A DNA stretch of 8,465 nucleotides from assembly GCA_017960705.1 (NCBI GenBank), contig JAGCYR010000041.1, positions 1-8,465 on the forward strand, given 5' to 3'. Below the pieces are notes generated by a model. The model made no database searches. It had not been told where the DNA came from and saw nothing but the letters and a program-made list of their open reading frames with translations. Made by a program: the position numbers and the translations under genes. Positions 5,569 to 8,465 of the stretch are shown in pieces (positions within the stretch are counted from its first letter, which is position 1; each line of letters begins with the position of its first letter). The stretch is from Clostridia bacterium. GTDB taxonomy: Bacteria > Bacillota > Clostridia > Oscillospirales > CAG-272.

Positions 5569-7977
5569 TCAGTCGGAGGTATAGAAGACTGCGCCGGAGG
5601 TCGTGCTTCCGTTCGGGAGCGTAACGCTCTTTCCCGCCGCGGGATTTGCAACGGGGGAGACTCTCCGGACGAATCCGTCGCCGCAGGTCCAGATCGGATC
5701 GTAGATCGAGATATACACGTTCTTCGTCGACTTCGCGACGTTGTCGACCCGCATCTGTACGCGCACGGCGTCGTTATCGGTGTAGACGAGCGATCCGTTG
5801 CTGATCTCCGCGGTATAGAGCAGAAGACCGTTCTCTTTCAGGCTCTTTTCCGCGTTGCCCTGCATATTGGTTTTGACCTTCCAGACCTTCAGCCCGTCGA
5901 TATAGAGTTCGGAATAGCCGGTGTATTCGACCGCGCCGTTCTTGATCGCCGCCTCTTGATGGAAACGGAACCCGATCCGGTGCCAGCCCCCCTTCGTTTG
6001 GCTCTGCGCGTCGTAGAGGTACGGAGAAGAGTTTCTCGTGACGGGCGAGTCCCAACCCGCCTTGTAGATCGGTTGACCGTTCCCGGGGTCGACGGCGCAC
6101 GCCCAGTCGGGGGAGCAGCCGGTAAGATAGGTCGAGTAGTCGAAATGTCCCGCGAACGGGCAGTCTCTCCCCTCTTTGTCGTTGGCGTAGAGGTAATAGA
6201 AATCTCTGTATCCGTCGTTTGCGCCCCGGAACGCGACCGCCTTCATTTCCGAGCCGAACGCGTCGTAGTTTTTGAACGAATCGCTCCAAAGGAAAGTGTA
6301 TTCAAACCAGAGATCGTTGCCGTCCGGATCGGACGGAGTCGGATAGAAGTGCTTGCCGCCGCGGATCTCGGAAACGGTTTTTGAGACGACGATCGAGCTG
6401 CCGTCGGCGTAGGGTCCGGAAAGGTCCTTGGAATCGTAGACCGGCACGCCGAAACTCTCCTCAACGACAGCCCCGCAGTCGGCGCACGTGCCGTGGCGCT
6501 GCCCGTCGCTTGTGAGCGTGGGCTCAACCGTCACCGTCCACCTTTTCACGTTGTGGCTTTTCTCGGAAACCGGGGTCTCGGTGATCGTTTCGGGGACGAA
6601 CGCGCCGCAGACCGTGCAGTATCTGACCAAGATCCCCGGGCACGAACAGGTCCGTTTCTCGACCACCGTAACTGCGCTGCCGGGCGTATGCGTGTGTCCC
6701 GCCGGGATCGCTCCCGTCTCGTTCTCGACGGTCGTGCCCGGCGCAGCCTTCATGATCCGGATCACGCTGTCGAGATCCGACGACGGGATCCCGACCGTGT
6801 TTTTCAGGTAGTTGTAAACCTTTTCCGCGTAGGTCCCGCCCGACGCCGCCGCCAGTTTGTCCACGTAGTTGTTCTGGATCTTGCTCGGCTTCCGCGGGTC
6901 TCCGATCGTAGCGAAGTTGGAGAGCAGATAGTCACGCCAGAGATCGTCCTCCGACGCCCCGCACAAACCGTTCACCAGCCAGCAGACCAGTCCCGTGCGG
7001 TCTGTTCCTACCATACAATGCAGATAGATCGGGTAGTTGTTCTCGTCCGCAAGCACCTTGAAAATGGTTTTGAGGCTGGAACGGCACTCGCTGCTCGTAA
7101 AGTCCTTGCTGCCGTTCAACGTGCGGAAATAGTATTTTACTTCTTTGCCGATCACCGAGGTCGATCTCGTTCCCGCCTCGGTCGTGGTGCGAAAATCGAG
7201 TTCGCTTTTGATCCCGAGCTGCCGCAGGGCGTCGATCCCCTCGTCGGAGATCAGCACCGTCGTGCTTTCCTTATGAAGCTCCGCGCCCCGGTAGATCAGC
7301 CCCTGCCGGATACGCCCGCCGTCCTCGGTCGTTTTGCCGCCCAGGTCCCGGACGTTGGTTACGCCGTCGACGCAGATGAAGCGGACCGACCGATCTTCGG
7401 TAACGAACGCCCCCGCGGAGGAACGGGAGGAGATCCCGTCGGGTCCGACCGCCGCGACGTCCCAGTAATACCGTTGCCCGACGCAGGCGTTCTGAAACCG
7501 GAATTCTCTTGCCGATCTGCCGATGATATACTCTCTCGCGTCGGACTTGTCGGACTTGGTCCAGATCCGGACGATGAAATATCGGAGGCTGTTTTCCCCG
7601 GATTCAAAAACGACGTTCCAGCGGAGCGAAACAGGCTGGGGGCGGGACAGCTCGAGTTTCCCTCCCGCGTAGTTCGTGGCGTTTTTGGCGGCGTCCGACA
7701 GATACGCCTTCTGCGTTTCGGTGTAGGTCGAAACGGGTCCGTCAAACCCGACCGTCCGCACGGTGCAGATCGGCTCGGGGATTGCGGGCTTGAGTTCACC
7801 CGTCGTTTCCGGCGCGGTCGTTTCCTGCGCCGTTTCCGCCGTCGTTTCGGAAACGGACGAAGTCGTTTCGGTTTCGGTCTTCGTCCCGCAGGAGACGAGC
7901 GGCAGGAGCGCCGAAAGCGCGAGAAAAAGCGCGAGAAGACGCAAGGCGTGTCGGTTGGTTTTCGTGCGATTCATCAT
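5569..7977 (-). CDS. Surface lipoprotein with fibronectin-III-like, tyrosine phosphatase and jelly-roll-like domains
   Basis: An 802-residue predicted lipoprotein. The signal peptide (1-29) ends in lipobox LVSC with Cys30 as the lipidation site. A Thr/Glu-rich linker (31-62) follows, then a fibronectin-III-like domain (about 112-195; LRW, YYWDVAAVGPDG) and a Y_phosphatase3-type domain (about 200-410). The phosphatase domain shows NVRDLGG (208-214), LDFRT (260-264) and the catalytic loop HCMVGTDRTG (320-329), with nucleophile Cys321 and Arg327. A cysteine cluster (444, 446, 454, 457, 498, 501; His475) resembles the CxxC repeats of clostridial exoproteins. The last 290 residues are beta-rich, with WHRIGFRF (665-672) and LYIDGLKVWKV (691-701) suggesting a concanavalin/LamG-like fold. 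It should be anchored outside the membrane and could dephosphorylate protein, lipid or sugar phosphates; the substrate is unknown. No cell-wall sorting signal or other membrane segment is seen. The start is ATG 7977 with GGGAG 6 bases upstream; ATG 7974 is an alternative. Confidence 0.9.
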   Translation of the reverse strand: MMNRTKTNRHALRLLALFLALSALLPLVSCGTKTETETTSSVSETTAETAQETTAPETTGELKPAIPEPICTVRTVGFDGPVSTYTETQKAYLSDAAKNATNYAGGKLELSRPQPVSLRWNVVFESGENSLRYFIVRIWTKSDKSDAREYIIGRSAREFRFQNACVGQRYYWDVAAVGPDGISSRSSAGAFVTEDRSVRFICVDGVTNVRDLGGKTTEDGGRIRQGLIYRGAELHKESTTVLISDEGIDALRQLGIKSELDFRTTTEAGTRSTSVIGKEVKYYFRTLNGSKDFTSSECRSSLKTIFKVLADENNYPIYLHCMVGTDRTGLVCWLVNGLCGASEDDLWRDYLLSNFATIGDPRKPSKIQNNYVDKLAAASGGTYAEKVYNYLKNTVGIPSSDLDSVIRIMKAAPGTTVENETGAIPAGHTHTPGSAVTVVEKRTCSCPGILVRYCTVCGAFVPETITETPVSEKSHNVKRWTVTVEPTLTSDGQRHGTCADCGAVVEESFGVPVYDSKDLSGPYADGSSIVVSKTVSEIRGGKHFYPTPSDPDGNDLWFEYTFLWSDSFKNYDAFGSEMKAVAFRGANDGYRDFYYLYANDKEGRDCPFAGHFDYSTYLTGCSPDWACAVDPGNGQPIYKAGWDSPVTRNSSPYLYDAQSQTKGGWHRIGFRFHQEAAIKNGAVEYTGYSELYIDGLKVWKVKTNMQGNAEKSLKENGLLLYTAEISNGSLVYTDNDAVRVQMRVDNVAKSTKNVYISIYDPIWTCGDGFVRRVSPVANPAAGKSVTLPNGSTTSGAVFYTSD
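7797..7880 (-). repeat. Imperfect short repeats encoding the Thr/Glu linker
   Basis: The + strand carries about six near copies of GTCGTTTC(C/G), at 7802, 7817, 7829 (degenerate), 7841, 7862 and 7870 (degenerate). On the - strand they encode the ETT/ETA units between the lipobox and the first domain. The linker probably holds the enzyme away from the membrane. Such repeats can change copy number, so linker length may vary between strains. Confidence 0.6.
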
Positions 7978-8021
7978 ATCTTTCTCCCGGTCGGTTTTCG
8001 GTTCTCGGTTTTTAGAATACC

Positions 8022-8050
8022 ATTATAGCACGGCTTTTGCAAAAAAGCAA
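8022..8050 (-). promoter_or_regulatory. Promoter of the lipoprotein gene with extended -10
   Basis: Read on the - strand: TTGCTT (8050-8045), a 17-bp spacer, then TATAAT (8027-8022), preceded by TGC, an extended -10 motif that can compensate for the weak -35 box. Transcription should start near 8015, leaving a leader of about 38 bases. Further A-rich runs lie upstream of the -35 box. The inverted repeat TTTGC-N6-GCAAA (8036-8051) covers the -35 box and part of the spacer and could bind a regulator. Confidence 0.75.
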
Positions 8051-8116
8051 ACGTTTCGCCCTTTTTTGCCCCTTTTTCTTTAAAAACTTGCCGACGCGGC
8101 GGGCCCCTCGCGCGCG

Positions 8117-8164
8117 AAACACGCAAAACGAAAGCGAGACGATCGAAGGATCGTCTCGCTTTCG
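8117..8164 (-). terminator. Rho-independent terminator of the rRNA operon
   Basis: Arms 8129-8144 and 8149-8164 form a perfect 16-bp stem with a 4-base loop (CTTC on the - strand). On the - strand the stem is followed by TTTTGCGTGTTT, a short, interrupted T-tract. The + strand side has no T-run, so it acts on transcripts leaving the 23S gene. It lies about 70 bases beyond the 23S end and about 80 bases before the lipoprotein -35 box. Confidence 0.85.
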
Positions 8165-8234
8165 GTGATTGTCCATTGAAAAACCGAATAAAGGAAAGAG
8201 TGAAACTCGTAGTGTTTGCGAACTTGAACTTTGA

Positions 8235-8465
8235 AGCGTTCAAGCACTCGGTCGATTAGTATCGCTCAGCTGCACGCATTACTGCGCTTCCACCCGCGAC
8301 CTATCAAACAGGTAGTCTACCTGTGACCTTATTGCTTATGCAAGGGATATCTCATCTTGAGGTGTGCTTCACGCTTAGATGCTGTCAGCGATTATCACAT
8401 CCGCACTCGGCTACCCGGCTATGCACTTGGCAGTACAACCGATGCACCGGAGGTGCGTTCGACCC
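8235..8465 (-). rRNA. 23S ribosomal RNA, 3' end (5' part outside window)
   Basis: The reverse complement reads as the last 230 or so bases of bacterial 23S rRNA. Recognisable stretches are GCATCTAAGCGTGAAGC, GATGAGATATCCC, the hairpin ACAGGTAGACTACCTGT, GCGCAGTAATGCGTGCAGC and the near-terminal ACTAATCGACCGAG. The window begins just after where the sarcin-ricin loop should be. The mature 3' end is estimated by comparison with the remembered Bacillus ending (GAGGGCTTAACC plus a few bases) and is uncertain by a few bases. The large subunit peptidyl transferase centre lies outside the window. No 5S rRNA gene follows within the 70 bases to the terminator or in the rest of the gap to the lipoprotein gene. 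Confidence 0.95.

Noticed and set aside
6493..8028. 511-codon open frame on the + strand opposite the lipoprotein gene
   Set aside because: It is antisense to a gene with clear signal peptide and catalytic motifs, Arg/Val/Asp-rich and without a recognisable domain; the same composition effect explains it.
7978..8234. Possible 5S rRNA or tRNA gene after 23S
   Set aside because: Searched by eye on both strands; no 5S core motifs and no tRNA T-loop or CCA-stem pattern. Only terminator, promoter and spacer are present.
7974..8243. 89-codon open frame on the - strand upstream of the lipoprotein gene
   Set aside because: It spans the 23S end, the rRNA terminator and the lipoprotein promoter, so it is not a plausible gene.
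1..8465. Mobile elements, CRISPR arrays, defence or toxin-antitoxin genes
   Set aside because: No transposase or integrase motifs, no regularly spaced repeats, and no small gene pairs; apart from the lipoprotein gene the window is core genes.

Overview
The window looks like a chromosomal segment of a GC-rich Gram-positive bacterium, most likely a gut-type member of the Clostridia (Bacillota). The reasons are strong AGGAGG-type ribosome binding sites, UvrC and PheS motifs of Clostridia/Bacillus type, a 23S rRNA 3' end of Clostridia type, and a secreted lipoprotein with a Thr/Glu linker and CxxC cysteine clusters of a kind common in clostridial exoproteins. No finer taxonomic placement is justified from the sequence alone.

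Region 1 (1-1987, + strand) is a tightly packed housekeeping run: the 3' part of uvrC (excision-repair nuclease), rsmD (16S rRNA guanine-N2 methyltransferase) and coaD (phosphopantetheine adenylyltransferase). Stop and start codons overlap at both junctions, so translation is probably coupled. Region 2 (1971-5520, + strand) is pheST, encoding both subunits of phenylalanyl-tRNA synthetase. It is driven by a textbook promoter (TTGACA, 17 bp, TATAAT) whose -35 box lies inside the end of coaD. A 12-bp palindrome sits at the predicted transcription start. The leader is only about 34 nt, too short for a T-box. The unit ends at a strong hairpin terminator that also separates it from the convergent gene.

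Region 3 (5569-8050, - strand) is one large gene for an 802-residue surface lipoprotein. From N to C terminus it has a lipobox, a Thr/Glu linker, a fibronectin-III-like domain, a tyrosine-phosphatase domain with an intact CX5R loop, a Cys/His cluster, and a probable jelly-roll (concanavalin-like) domain. It has its own extended -10 promoter. Region 4 (8129-8465, - strand) is the 3' end of a 23S rRNA gene followed by a perfect 16-bp terminator hairpin, with no 5S gene between them.

Most of the window is core metabolism and translation. The part least explained by known biology is the lipoprotein phosphatase. The regulatory arrangement at the pheST promoter and the missing 5S gene are secondary points. 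I found no evidence of a defence system, mobile element or CRISPR array.
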